NCBI GenBank assembly: GCA_035048495.1
Contig: CM068552.1
Span: 15,872,753 to 15,936,752, forward strand
Length of the DNA stretch: 64,000 nucleotides
Source of the DNA: Euptelea pleiosperma
Lineage: Eukaryota > Streptophyta > Magnoliopsida > Ranunculales > Eupteleaceae
Reading direction: 5' to 3'
Part shown: positions 35,691 to 46,650 of the stretch, piece after piece
How positions within the stretch are numbered: position 1 is the first letter of the stretch
How the letters are laid out: the number at the start of each line of letters is the position of its first letter
Notes under the pieces: model-generated
Seen by the model: the letters and a program-made list of their open reading frames with translations, nothing else
What the model was told of the DNA's origin: nothing
The model's database searches: none
Position numbers and translations under genes: made by a program

Positions 35691-35985
35691 GATGATGATG
35701 ATGATGATGCACTGATGGATGTCCTCTAAGAAGAGGATAATGAGATTCTTGAACATGTTGTGAAGAGCTCGCTTCGGTCTTCACGATCGGAGGCGCTTCA
35801 GAGAGAAAAGACTCGCCGGATTCAAGGTGAAAGGTGTTAATCGGCAGCTGTGTCTGCGGATGATTCACGTTAGAACCACTGCTGGTTCTTCCATAAAGAG
35901 AAGAATTCGGTGCAAGCAAAGGAGCAGCGTATAAGAAACTCCCCCTTGTGCTTGTATTCTCGTTCAGTTGCGAATAATCCTCCAT
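25675..35985 (-). CDS. KNAT1-like: Class I KNOX homeodomain transcription factor, KNAT1/BP type
   Basis: Coding exons (minus strand): 35,985-35,551; 35,448-35,326; 35,202-35,067; 26,320-26,067; 25,878-25,675. All introns are GT-AG and the joined frame is 383 codons plus TGA. Domains: poly-His then poly-Gln (about 93-110), KNOX1 (about 121-162, [20 protein letters not shown]), KNOX2 (about 179-223, [18 protein letters not shown]), acidic linker, ELK (265-285), TALE homeodomain (286-349) with the PYP loop at 313-315 and recognition helix [10 protein letters not shown] at 337-346. The C-terminus [10 protein letters not shown] is typical of the KNAT1/BREVIPEDICELLUS branch rather than STM. Family knowledge: nuclear DNA-binding regulator of meristem maintenance and internode patterning, partnering BELL homeodomain proteins. 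No stop or missing residue was seen, so it looks functional. The 8.7 kb third intron is crowded with transposable elements. UTRs are not mapped. Confidence 0.95.
26067..26320 (-). CDS. KNAT1-like: KNOX exon 4 (ELK and first part of homeodomain)
   Basis: Acidic [40 protein letters not shown], then the homeodomain to YRWPYPS. Acceptor CATGCAG, donor GTATGT. Confidence 0.93.
27600..27882 (-). mobile_element. Copia LTR fragment inside TRIM LTR 1
   Basis: On the minus strand a PPT-like GAGTTTGAGAGGCAG is followed by TATTAGAGAATACCATTGTAATAAG, GTGTGAGATACACC, CAGTTGTCAAAG and a TATATAAGAGC box. Related copies lie at 32.4-33.2 kb. The whole insert in LTR 1 spans about 27,455-28,925 and includes GC-poor internal sequence to the right. 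Confidence 0.6.
29900..30480. mobile_element. hAT-like MITE inside TRIM LTR 2
   Basis: The ends TAAGGCTCTAAA and TTTAAAACCTGTA are imperfect inverted repeats. AGATTAG occurs on both sides (29,893-29,899 and 30,480-30,486). LTR 1 keeps an uninterrupted version of the site (TTTTAGATTATGGAAGTG near 28,930), which supports the insertion model. Confidence 0.7.
32000..32209. mobile_element. 210 bp Mutator-type MITE in KNOX intron 3
   Basis: The terminal inverted repeats GGAAAAATCTAGTCTGCATC and, complemented, GGATAAATCTAGTCTGCATA extend about 32 bp with few mismatches. The flanks are CTTTAATCT at 31,991-31,999 and 32,210-32,218, a perfect 9 bp TSD. Confidence 0.88.
32400..32655 (-). mobile_element. 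Copia LTR copy in KNOX intron 3
   Basis: Minus-strand PPT-like TTAGTTTGAGGGGAAG precedes TATTAAAGATAG, TGCATTGTAATAAGTTG, GAGATACATC and TATATAAACCC. Same family as 27,600-27,882. Confidence 0.6.
32745..33195 (-). mobile_element. Two further copia LTR fragments
   Basis: 32,745-32,880 and 33,065-33,195 repeat AATTGATA..ATCCTAAT..TTGACAAC, GGGAGA and ATCTCA..ACAACTT(A/G)TTACAATG of the neighbouring LTR. They are truncated and separated by about 185 bp of unrelated sequence. Confidence 0.55.
34353..34556. repeat. GA-flanked foldback in KNOX intron 3
   Basis: GTGTCAGCAACGAAAAAACTAACGGAC near 34,358 is repeated inverted near 34,520 (GTCCGTTAGCTTTTTCGTTGCTGACAC), with a (GA)n/(CT)n tract outside the left arm and inside the right one. 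Arms are about 30 bp with one mismatch around a 130 bp loop. Confidence 0.75.
35027..35060. promoter_or_regulatory. GA/CT tract next to the intron 3 donor
   Basis: A GAGAAGAGAA run leads into (GA)10 at 35,041-35,060, ending 6 nt from the splice donor. Barley BBR/BPC proteins are known to bind a GA repeat in an intron of the KNOX gene BKn3; a similar role here is inference only. Confidence 0.4.
35067..35202 (-). CDS. KNAT1-like: KNOX exon 3 (KNOX2)
   Basis: [10 protein letters not shown] to PVRIFSP plus one base; acceptor TATATAG, donor GTATTG. Ends in phase 1 and joins GAT (Asp) with exon 4. Confidence 0.93.
35326..35448 (-). CDS. KNAT1-like: KNOX exon 2 (end of KNOX1, start of KNOX2)
   Basis: 41 codons, [10 protein letters not shown] to DPELDQFM, acceptor TTAACAG, donor GTGATC. 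Phase 0 on both sides. Confidence 0.93.
35551..35985 (-). CDS. KNAT1-like: KNOX exon 1 (ATG, poly-H/Q, start of KNOX1)
   Basis: Begins [10 protein letters not shown] and ends AYMDCQK followed by donor GTACCC. 145 codons. Pure (CAT)6 and (CAA)12 codon runs encode His6 and Gln12. Confidence 0.93.
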
Positions 35986-38534
35986 TTCTCAACAAACCCA
36001 GAAGATTAAAAACAAGTGAAAACCCAAAACCCTAAACAAAGAAAGAAAGAAAAAAAAGAAAAACCCTAAAGAAATCGCTAGTCATCTACCCTGAAAGAAA
36101 ATCCATGGCTTCTGGGTTTCAATTTCCATGTCAAATCGAAGGGTTTGCAGAGACTTGGGCGTTGAAAGTCGAGAATTTGTTGCGTCTCACGGTGGCCAAG
36201 ATGGATTTTTGTTGCACCGAGGCTTCAACATATCAGATAAGTTTGAATCTCATATGTGGTTGTGCGTCGATGGGTTGGCCGGAAACCGGGAACGGCTCCG
36301 TGTCTCGGTTGGTGACAAGACTTTCTTAGAAGAAAAAAAAGGAACCCACCAGCATGGGAGATAAGGCAATGAGGAGATTGAATTTTTATTTTAATTTTTT
36401 CACGGACGCTTTTAATTTTTCACCCTTCTGTTTTTATTTTTATTTTTTATTCTTATTATGTTATTCGCTTCTTCTTCTTTCCTTTTACATACTTGCCCAT
36501 CTTTCTTTTCTCCTTTGAGAGAGGTTGGAACTGTTGCTCTCTCTCTCTCTCTAAACACTTTTTTGATCCACCGAATCATTAAAACACGTCTTCTCCAGCA
36601 TCTTCAAAAATCGTATAAATAATCAAAGATTAGAGAGAGAAGGGGCGGAGGCTTTGTAGAGTTCGAGTCGTGCAGACAGCAAGTATGATCTGTCCACAAA
36701 CAATCGTACACGTGGCATTGATGAATGGATGGGACCCGCATTTGTTAAGGTCCCAGCTGCATGATCTTGCTCACTGGTCAATGTTTACCATTTGATCTGT
36801 CCTTTTTTTTTTGTAATCATAGAAAACTCGAACTACGATTAGACAGTAAAAAAATAGAAACATCAGATGCCTAGATCTGCATCTAAATTTTTTCCCATGA
36901 ATCCTAGGAGGGCACCGATGATTTGTGGGTCCAGGGTCTAGGCAGATGTGCCGTATGATTGGGTCCATAGGGGCACCGTTGTTATATATTCAAGGGAGGA
37001 ATAATCAGGTGACAGAGCCTAGAAACTTTAACAATGCATCAAACAGTCAATCTAGTGTTCTACATATGGTTATGTGGGCCCATTGTAGTTGGTCTTGATT
37101 TGTGGACCTAAAAAGAAATGTTTTAAGAACATCACAGCCGATCATTCACTCATATTAAAATACCATCGTAGGACAATGATTGTTAATTGTACCTCTATTA
37201 GTGCAATCCATGTTCATTCCCAACTTATGAAGACAATAGTTTATGATCAAAATCTAACCAGCTATTACATTTACTCTCTCAAATCATGGTGATGTTAGCA
37301 ATTCACTTTTTGCGAGTAATTGATGGGCCCACAATACCTGAACCTGGGAGCCATTTTAATAAGTGGGTAGTGATTGAGGCACCCCTATCTTTGAAAAAAA
37401 TTGTAACACTCTCCCCATTAAATGAATTCTCTCCCTAAGGTAATAGGAGGGCCGCCCATATATCACAAGTATTGGTGCTCAATCAGCTCCCTAAGGTGTT
37501 GGACTCCGATTGTTTTATCAAAAAAAAAAAAAAAAGAGGTGTTGGGTTCTGACTGAATGCTTTTCCTGTATCACTTTTTTGAGTAAAACTGTTTCGAAGT
37601 AATTGATGCAAGTGGGCAATAAAAAATTGAATTTCTCTTTCTAGCATGTATATTTTGCTTACTCCGGAACACGTTTTGCTTCATCCATTTGTGTGAAAAT
37701 ACATTGGAGCTCTAGAAGAAACATGAAACGTTCCTTTTCTCTTGTTAATTTACTTTGCAAATCTCTTAGAAAAACACTAACAAAATGTCACTTTTCTGAT
37801 ATATGAAGGGAGAGAAAGAGTCAGGTTGGAGCAGCAGTACGAATATTTTTCAACGGTAAACAGTGGAAAAGGCTCTGGTTTGAGACCTTGAGTAATGTTA
37901 TCAGAGTCAGTCCCAGTACCCTGAGAGTCTGAGACCCTGAACTCACGTGGAGAGAGAGAGAGAGAGATGTTCATTGTTTATTACTGTGAGTATATAATGG
38001 GTGATGTGGGATTTATGGGACGAGGAAGAGCGACGACCACCAATAAAGAAGGGACGAGGGCATCCTAATTACCCCTTCATCCTCCTTCTTTTCCACCGGA
38101 CACAAATGGGACCTACCACCCTTAACACTCCCGGGACTCCCGCGCTCCCTGCTGGGTCCCACACACACACATACCTTACAGGCTCTCCTTCACTCTTTAA
38201 GAGATTTGACGTTCTACATGACAGGTGCCCCATGAGGCTGCACCCACATTGTTACTGACGGTCGCCTCTTCCCTATGCATACCTCCCCCCCCCCCTCCCT
38301 TAAATAATGCGCTCTTTACTTTCTTTGTCTACGATTATATTATAATAATATAATAAAAAGATATTATAATAAGCTACAGTAATATTATATTTTATACTTT
38401 TTATAGTATAATATCCTTTTCAGATATAACCATAATTATATTTTATACTTTCTTTCCTTCTTTACGTTATTATAATCTTTATTAGATTCTTAATTCAAAC
38501 TCGGAATGATGAATTTATGTGGTGGAAAGTAGGA

Positions 38535-38585
<51 letters not shown>

Positions 38586-39700
38586 CGCCATCAGATTCCG
38601 ACTTACGTGAGATTGACTGATTGCTTAATTTTTGATATCCATGAGAGAGAGAATCGGAACCATCTTTCCGTGTTCTGCAACGCGCCGGTGGGGTGTTTTT
38701 GTTTAAACTTTTAAGAGATTACCTAATGAAGATTTCTTATTTTGACTAAAGACCCTTTTCGTAAAGCCAAAAAATAGTGTCAAAACAAAAGATCATCACT
38801 CATAACCTACGGTGGCAATCCAATGGTAGGTGGACCGTCCAAATCCTAGTCCATTTTGATAATTAAGTCGTGATCCTAAGCCCCGGTTGTTGCCCTCGTG
38901 GCAAGTTTTGATTGCTAAACTATTAAAATTATAATAAATATAATATACCTTTTTATGCCACGAGATCGATGAGCAGAGTCCATGCTCTTCCAATGATTCA
39001 TACTTGCCATGGAAGGCAAAGACTCGACAGTTTTAACACTATCAAATCACGACTGTTAGAATTATAATTAGCGTAACTCTTTTTAAAGAGTAATTGCATC
39101 CTTACATAAGCTATTTAATTTTTGGTGGTATCTACTTAAAAAAGGAGAGAGTTGAGAACACCGGATTCTCCTTCTGCATCTTTTCTGAGGCTTCCTTCTC
39201 TAAGAGCGAATGCCGAATGGGCCCAATTATGCACCTGGCTGCCTTATATTGCAAACCATCAATCCCTGGAAGTTGTGTGGCCCGGCCCGGCCCGCCTAGA
39301 ACAGTCATGTTGACTCAGCTTACACACATTCGCTCACTTACGCTGTCCCCCCTCAGCTCACCCTATTCCACCCTAGTCCTGGGTATGTTGTCTCCAAGGT
39401 TTCACACCAAGTCTTAACGGACATAATATGCATGCTTGACACATCAAAATCGGATCAGCAAGGTTCCTCTCCAATGTGGGCTCGTAGAAAGGGCCCCCTA
39501 CTCTCCACCCAAAAATTAGACCTGTCGTGGGCTGTCATTTTTGTGAGGGTCTCCCCCTTGACAAACACTGGAAGCCCGATCCGGGCAAGCTATATTATGA
39601 AACTGATCTGACCGATCATGCGGACGAGTGACGAAAGAGAAAGAGAGGTTACAGGCGAATAAAGCACTCCTGTAGGAACCTAACACCTTCAGAGCAGTAA
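35986..39700 (-). promoter_or_regulatory. KNAT1-like: KNOX upstream region
   Basis: The leader just upstream of the ATG is A-rich on the coding strand's complement (AAACCCTAAAC..AAAGAAAG). Simple repeats: CT tract 36,535-36,552, (GA)n at 37,950-37,967 and 38,539-38,590, and a C run near 38,287. A 34 bp insert bounded by AGGTGTTGG lies at 37,503-37,536. No confident TATA box or coding exon is seen; plus-strand ORFs at 36,105-36,364 have no motif. Confidence 0.45.
37503..37536 (+). mobile_element. 34 bp poly-A retroposed scrap
   Basis: ACTCCGATTGTTTTATC plus A15 and G lies between AGGTGTTGG at 37,494-37,502 and 37,537-37,545. A 9 bp TSD and A tail suggest an extremely truncated LINE or SINE insertion; replication slippage is the alternative. 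Confidence 0.5.
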
Positions 39701-39849
39701 GATACGACTCAGCCAAAAGTGGTCTCTTTAGCTCTGGTGGGCGTGGTTCTGTAGTTCTTTATAGTTAGGTATAGCCAATCATGTCAAGGGACATAGTCGC
39801 CATAGAATATAGCTTTTAGGACACACAACTCTTAGTATTCAGTCTCGCC

Positions 39850-40642
39850 TCAACTGTGTAAACACACAGCTCAATGTAGATTGAAACACAAGTGATACTC
39901 TTTGACTCTAAGTCTAATGATTCGAATGAGCACCTAGGCAGATATCGATTTCTCATTCTAGTGATTCTCTAGGATGAAGAGAATATTAAGCTATTGAGTT
40001 ACGAGAAATAAGGCTCTCAAGATATGTGAGAGTGGGAGAACTCTCTTTGGCTATGAATGTTCTAATGTATAAATGTGTAAGTTTTTTTCAAGCTATAGTT
40101 AATTTGGTTTATATAGAGTTATACTCGAGCCTTGGCCTTTGCAAGTCGTGGGAAAGTGGAAAACAAGTTTCTCAGAATGGAAAGAAAAATTCCATCGTTA
40201 GTCTAGTCGATTCAGCTTTGAATCCAATCGATTAAAACATGAGTATTTCGATGATGTCCAAAGTCCAATCTATTACATACAGGATCCAATCGATTGGACT
40301 TTCCCAGATTCAGTTTTTTAAGCCACTAAGGCCCTGAATCGAATATCTTGCCACGAGACTTAGTTTTAAGTTAATTTTGTAATTAAACCTCATATTTCTA
40401 AGGCCTCTAAGTCACTTATCATCCTAAACGTGTGAGCACGTAACAATGCGGACAAATGCGAGTCTTCAAATGAATTAGTCTTCAATCTTCTAAGTCTTCA
40501 GTCTTTGTCTTTTAGTCTTCAAGCAATCAAGAGTGATGCATACCACGACATAGTCAAGGCCTAACTGGTACACGTAGGATAAATAAATAAAGTGTTTGTG
40601 TCATATGAAATTTTAACAAACAAAATATGAATATATTTCTCA
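39850..40642 (-). mobile_element. 3' LTR of a minus-strand copia-type element
   Basis: Read on the minus strand it starts TGAGAAATATATTCATATTTTG at 40,642, preceded by a PPT GCCAAAGAGGGAAATTA (40,643-40,659). It matches the plus-strand LTR at 62,855 over most of its visible length, including CTCGAGTATAACTCTATATAAA and the CGATTGGA cluster. Homology fades left of about 39,850, so the left end is truncated or replaced. Confidence 0.75.
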
Positions 40643-40659
40643 TAATTTCCCTCTTTGGC

Positions 40660-42128
40660 AATTATGTGACAAAAATACTCACATAAAGAGTAAACAAAAT
40701 ATGAATTACAAACCCAACCCTTTACATGAATCACTCACTTTCTCATAGTCACTCAGAGAAAACAAACAAAGAAAAATAAATACTTGACCTATTTTCTGCA
40801 TATCCACCAACAACTAATACCTAGCAGTATCATCAGAATAAATGAAATGAATGAAATGCAAGGGCAATGAGTGTGAATTTGTATGCACATCGTAAAGTAT
40901 ATTCTAGTTGACATAGCAAGAGAAATTTAAAAATGTATAATTCATAGATTACAATTTCTCATACTAAATTTCTCTCCCTCTATCTCATATATCTACATGT
41001 TTATTTCTTTAATTTTCTATCTCCATTTTTGTCACAGAATCACAAAAGTTCATAAACAAACAAAAAATAATTAACATGCATAAAATAAAACAATAAAGCA
41101 CAGGTACATTAATCAGATTATAACACATGTATAAAAACAAATGAAACGATCAACATATAAAATAGTCAATATACATATATGGTTTAGAACTCTGACACAA
41201 TAAATATAGATAAAAAGAAATAGAGTCTAACCAACAAAAATTGAGTTTAGAACTCTAGGCAAAATTATACTTGAGATAGCTCTACATCCCAGATAGCGAG
41301 TCGTGAACTCTCCAAAACTCAAATGCAGTCTAGGTCTCAAAATCACTCTAGTCGCATGTCCAAAGATGGAGTGTCACAAGAGGTCATGTGCGACATCAGC
41401 TCCAAAACCTGGTGCAGGATCTGTATCATCATCATCGACCAGTAGATCTGCAAGATCATCACTGTTCTCCTCATCTGGCTCTTGCGGTCGACCCTAGACG
41501 CGTCGCACCTAGGACTAGCTCTTACGTATGGTAAAGCTCCCGATAGCTCCCATTGATCGTGCTATCGACTCATCATCATCAATAAGAATGTAGAAATAAT
41601 GAAGAATGACACAAACAAGGAGAGGGTATGGTAGACATGAATGGCGAATCAAATACTCACTAGCTCTTAGTTATGACCCTAATTAAACATAAAGCGGAGA
41701 AGGTCAATAGGAAAGTGTCAAGATGGTATAGGAGCTTGAATCGATCAAGACCAACCTGAGCTCCATGACCTAGAGGATTGATGTTGTACCCAATTATCAG
41801 GTGCAACAACTGATAGTCCACAAGGAGACTGCTAACTGGAATGTCAGAGGTCTAGTCAAACACTATGCCACATAGAGTATGAGTCAAAAGAACTCGATCT
41901 GTCGTCATGGCCCTAGTGCGAGAAAAATACTCCCCAATCGTAGTATAGCGGGGAATACTAAGGATAAATGCAATCAAATCGAGAGTGATCAACATGTGAA
42001 CACCTAAGACATAAGTCCTAAAGATCAATCGATACTCATGAGCACCCTTAACATCATGGACGTTTGCATAAAAAATCTAGACTAAATTAGGATAATAGGG
42101 TGTATCTTGCTCTAGGACAAGTAACCAC
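40660..42128 (-). pseudogene. Envelope-like ORF, 3' part, of the minus-strand element
   Basis: On the minus strand the frame reads YANVHDVKGAHEYRLIF, RTYVLGVHM, FILSIPRYT, TRAMTTDRVLLTHTL, SLLVDYQLLHLIIGYNINPL and FKLLYHLDTFLL, with stops. It matches the plus-strand envelope-like ORF at 46.9-48.0 kb (MTTDRVHLTETL, LLPEYHLLHCIFGCNIDPPG). The first part of this ORF continues at 62,737-62,854, on the other side of the 20.6 kb insertion. 40,660-41,280 is AT-rich and has no recognisable content. These proteins are known as envelope-like or 'putative plant transposon protein'; function unknown. Confidence 0.7.
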
Positions 42129-43888
42129 TGTAAAGAATAATTTCATATTCTAGTTTGGCAAAGATTCCGTGTGATACAAAATATTCTTGTAACCATTCCT
42201 ACGAGCACCAGTGTAGCATTGAAAATGTCGTGGTACGCATACTCTATCGACTACAAGAAGACTAAAAGACAAAGACATCAAGAATCAGACGGTTGCAAAC
42301 GACATGAGTCATATGAGTAACTGCCAATTTGTTCGTTAAAGATTATGTGCGCTCGTATATGAAGGTAAGTGACTTAGTGACCATATGAATAAGTTTTAAA
42401 TGAATAAAATATAATGGTCAAACCTAGTCAGAGGACAGACTTAAGTCTAATCAAGAGTTTGACTATGGTGGTATGTCCAATCGATTGGACTTTCTAGACC
42501 AATTGATTGGACCCTACGGAACATAACCTGTTTCAAGTCCAATCGATTGGACTTTCTTGATAAATCGATTGAACTTTACGGATAGAACTCATTTTTGATT
42601 CCATTTGATTAGACCTTCTAATCAATCGATTACAAACTACGGAATAAAAACTTTTTAAAGTCCGATCGATTGGACCCTTAGTACAATCAGTTGGATTCAC
42701 GAAGGAAAAACCCATATGTACTGGCCCAATCGATTGGATCGATTGGACTTTCTTGATAAATCGATTGAACTTTACGGATAGAACTCATTTTTGATTCCAT
42801 TTGATTAGACCTTCTGATCAATCGATTACAAACTACGGAACGAAAACTTTTTAAAGTCCGATCGATTGGACCCTTAGTACAATCAGTTGGATTCACGAAG
42901 GAAAAATCCATATGTACTGGCCCAATCGATTGGACCAAGAGTACAATCGATTGGACCAAAAGTACAATCGATTGGACTGTGCACAAATATGTCTTTCTAG
43001 ATCCAAAATTCTAGGTTTCACATTCCCCACTTCTCTTATGACTTAGGGCTACGAATCTCTATAAATATAATCCTTCTCTAGACTTACAGATTACACACTA
43101 ACACATAGAAAAGAGAGTTTTATTTATTAAGAGTTGTCCATTCAAAGAAGAAAAGTTCAAAGGTTCATTACTATTTCTTGAAAGCTTTTCTCTTCTCTTA
43201 GATCATGGCATAATGCTTAATCTCTACTCAGCTTAGATTTCTCACTTAGAATCTTAAACCTAGCAAGTCTGAGAGTACTAATGCGTCTTAACACTATTTG
43301 AGCGACTTGGGGTCCAAGGTGTACTGAATCCTTTACCTTCAGTAGAGACTGGAGTGTTGAGAATTAAGATCGAGGAGTACTGATCGAAGGTAGGTTTAGA
43401 GAGTACCAAACTAAACAAACGGACAAGGCTTCTTAACTAGAAGGGCGCATGTGGAATCGTAGCATTGATTCAGATGACGTGGATGTATCGGTAGTGGGCC
43501 TTGGATAAGGTTAGAAGCTACATTTATAAAAGTGTTGCGTAGGTAACTTTTGTTTCGTTTAACTTTCTAATTAGTGATACTTTGTCTAGACGTGGTCCCG
43601 TGGTTTTTCTTGGCTAAAGTTTTTACATAAAAACTCTTTGTCTTGTGGATGTTTGATTGTTGTTCCGCTAATTTATTGATTAAATCAAAAGACGAAAAGA
43701 TAATATACCCCGGAGGTATATTTGATTTGAGTCAGTTGAGGTAATCTTTTTATCAATCAACTAAGGCATGCGAATTTATCACCTTATCTTGACCAATAAA
43801 CTTTTGATAAGTTAGAATAATTTTTAAATACCTAATCACCTCCCCTTCTAGGTATTTTTGAGTAAAAGAGAATAGACCGATTATTTTA
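42129..43888 (+). repeat. 5' LTR with internal tandem duplication
   Basis: 1,760 bp, TGTAAAGAATAATTTC to CCGATTATTTTA. A 196 bp unit is duplicated in tandem (42,551-42,746 and 42,747-42,942). It holds many ATCGATTGGAC units, including exact GTCCAATCGATTGGAC at 42,475 and 42,537, upstream of TCTATAAATATAATCC (likely TATA region, 43,050-43,070). Confidence 0.88.
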
Positions 43889-43890
43889 AT

Positions 43891-43905
43891 TGGTATTAGA
43901 GCAGG
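43891..43905 (+). other. Primer-binding site
   Basis: TGGTATTAGAGCAGG, a one-base variant of the plant copia tRNA-Met site TGGTATCAGAGC. Confidence 0.8.
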
Positions 43906-43977
43906 TTATTTTATAAAATATTTAATCACCTGAATTTAGATTCCTATAAAACCTGTTCATTCTTTACATTTACTAAG

Positions 43978-45630
43978 ATGTAAAGAGAAGGCGAAAACAC
44001 ATCCAGACCTCCATTATTTGATGGAGAAAACTATGCATATTGGAAGGCTAAAATAAGGGCATTCCTCAAGTCTATTGATGAAAGAGTCTGGATGGCTATA
44101 GTGGATGGCTGGTCACCATCCACAGTGACATTAGAAGAGAAAGTTAGTCTCAAACCTAAAGCTGACTAGAGTAAAGACGACATAGATTTGTGCTGTCTGA
44201 ATAGTAAAGGGCTAAATGTCATTTTTAATGCAGTAGACAAGAATGAGTTTTGAAGAATCTCTACTTGCACTTTGGCTAAAGAGGCATGGGACATTTTAAA
44301 AGTCACTCATGAAGGTACGTTAGGTGTGAAAATTTTAAAATTACAAACACTATCTACTAAATTTGAATCCATGAAAATGGAGAAGAATGACACGTTTACT
44401 GAGTTTTATGCCAATCTCAGTGATATTGTGAACTCTGCCCACAATTTGAGAGATAGCATTCCAGAACCTAAAGTGGTTTAGAAGATTTTACGATCCTTGC
44501 TTGATAGATTTTAAGCTAAGGTGATGGCCATTGAGGAGAGTAAGGATGTTGACTCCCTCAAAGTTGATGAGCAGGTTGGGTCTCTTCAAACCTATGAGAT
44601 GAACCTGAGACAATCAAAGAAGCCAAAGGGTATAGACCTTAAAGTTTCTGAAGGTCAGGACTTAGAGTCAGATGGTGACTCTGAAATTGAAATTGCATTA
44701 TTTGTCAAGAAATTTAAGAAGTTTTTTGGTTATAAAAATGATAGATTTAAGAACAATAACTTTTTGATAAATCTAAAGAAAATGCCAAACCTCATGAGAG
44801 AGGTAACAAAAGTGACAGAAATCCTAGTGAAAAATGCTCAAGCGAACCCCAATGTTTCAAATGTCAGAGGTTCGGTCGCTTTGCGAATATATGCCCCAAC
44901 AAAGAAGAGTACAAAGGCAAGGCCAAAGCCTTTAATGCTACATGGGATATAGAGTCTGAAGATGATTTTGATGACTCTAATAGCAATAAAAAGTCTGAAA
45001 AGTTCATAGCTTTTATTGCTCGTTTTAATAGCCCCTCTAGATCTCGTGAAGAATCCAACAATGATGATGATAAAAATTCGGAAGACTCTTACAATGGGGA
45101 CTCTAATGACTCAGCAGTTGGGGTTAAAGAACTGTATAAGGAATCAATAAAGTTTATCAAGGTGAATAAAGTTTTATTTAACAAAGTCAAAGTTCTACAT
45201 TCTGAGAATAATGCCTTGCAAATTGACACTGAAAAATTAAAAGTGTTGATTAAGAATTTAAAACAAGAGAAATAGTCTCTTTTTAAAAGTAACAAGTCAC
45301 TGGAATGTGAATTTCAAACTTGTATGGATGACAAGAAATCCCTAGAGAATGAGCTTCTCAAAGTTAAAAGGGATATGTCGGGATTTTCGTCTAGCTCTGC
45401 AAAGCTGGATGAGATCTTATGAGTGAAAAAGTTCTATGGAGACAAACATGGGTTGGGTTACAAACCTAATCAAAATAAAGTATCTACTCCCAAGATAATC
45501 TTTGTAAACACCAAAGTTGTTTCCACTCTAACTTTTGACCAAGTTAAAACTGTAAAAAATAATTGCTTTTCTACGTATTGTAAAAACTTGGGTCATGTGA
45601 TCAGAGACTGTCACAAACTGGGAAGATGAC
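43978..45630 (+). pseudogene. Copia gag with damaged zinc knuckle
   Basis: PPLFDGENYAYWKAKIRAFL, VWMAIVDGW, CTLAKEAWDILKVTHEGT, LQTLSTKFESMKM and FTEFYANLSDIVN give the UBN2-type gag. Stops lie at about 44,168, 44,252, 44,479 and 44,513. A CCHC knuckle follows in another frame as CFKCQRFGRFANIC, where the histidine of the usual GHFAN is arginine. A second knuckle-like segment CFSTYCKNLGHVIRDC is at about 45,565-45,612. An acidic stretch with ESEDDFDDSN and coiled-coil-like Lys/Glu-rich sequence lies between. Nothing recognisable as pol follows. Confidence 0.82.
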
Positions 45631-46460
45631 ACCAAAACTCTTTTAAGAAAGAAGTGTACTTAACCCAAACTGTGAAGAGTTAGAAAACACCTATGAAAAC
45701 ACATACTAAGCTTGATTTTTATGATTAGTCTATTTTACTAATTTGCACCAGTTGAAAAATCGATACAGTTTATCTGATTATTATTCACATGCACTCTGAT
45801 TCTTATTGGCTAGTACGGATCTGATAGAGGTGTGAGATTCTATATTGTTGGGATTATGAATAAACTTCTACTGACTATGACTTCAAATTTGTCGTGTTCC
45901 TGCCTTTAGTATGACCCTGCTAAAATAAAAAAATCTGGTTCTTTTTTGCTTCAAAAAATGGCTACCTAGCCTAGGAGTGTGAAAGCTACCAATTTCACAA
46001 GTGAAAAACAATCAATTTGCTAAAAAAATTCTTATCCTTTAGCAAATACACTTAATTAAGAGCATTATGTGAGTACCCTATAAGCTCTAATGGGGATTTC
46101 ATGATCGGATACAAGATATCTCTAGATCCGATAAATAATAGACATTACTGTTGAAATCTATCCGGTATTGCCTTTAAAATCAGTTCTCTTAAACACTTGA
46201 TGATAATACTTGTTGATATTTAAACCTGAGTTTATTAGTGTTTGCGACTTGCTCTAACTATTCTGAGAGTTAGTATTATTGATGAATCAAAATTAAGCTG
46301 AATTGTTCATTCGTCAAAATTGTTTTTAAATAACTATACTGTTAGTATCTATCAAGTTTTTAATATTTCTTGGAACGGAATTCTAAATTCTCCTAAATAT
46401 TTTATTGATTGTATATCTTTTCTTGAGCTTTCCATTGTGTTATTTTCGATGAAAAGATTT
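45631..46460 (+). other. Interior where pol is expected
   Basis: AT-rich, without integrase, RT or RNase H motifs in any frame. The pol region has been deleted or replaced. Confidence 0.55.
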
Positions 46461-46499
46461 GATTGGAGACGTGGAAAATTGGTTTAAAAAATTCACATT

Positions 46500-46650
46500 T
46501 TTCAAAAAATTTTGAGTTTAAGTCAAATCGATTGGACTATCCAGACCCATCGATCGGACCATGTCCAATAGATCTGACTGCCCAGGCCAATCGATCGGAC
46601 CATGTCCAATCGATTGGACTATGCGAACTTTATTTTTATAAAACCCAAAA
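46500..46650 (+). promoter_or_regulatory. Internal palindrome cluster and TATA-like box
   Basis: ATCGATTGGACTATCC, ATCGATCGGACC (twice) and the exact GTCCAATCGATTGGAC (46,604-46,619) are followed by TTTTTATAAAACCC at about 46,633. The layout copies the U3-TATA order of the LTRs but sits inside the element upstream of the envelope-like ORF. Confidence 0.45.

Noticed and set aside
36105..36364. Two overlapping plus-strand ORFs upstream of KNOX
   Set aside because: They are different frames of the same 250 bp, carry no motif and probably lie in the KNOX leader or promoter.
42533..42986. ORFs with repeated QSIGPVQSIG-like peptides
   Set aside because: They are translations of the ATCGATTGGAC repeat in an LTR, not proteins.
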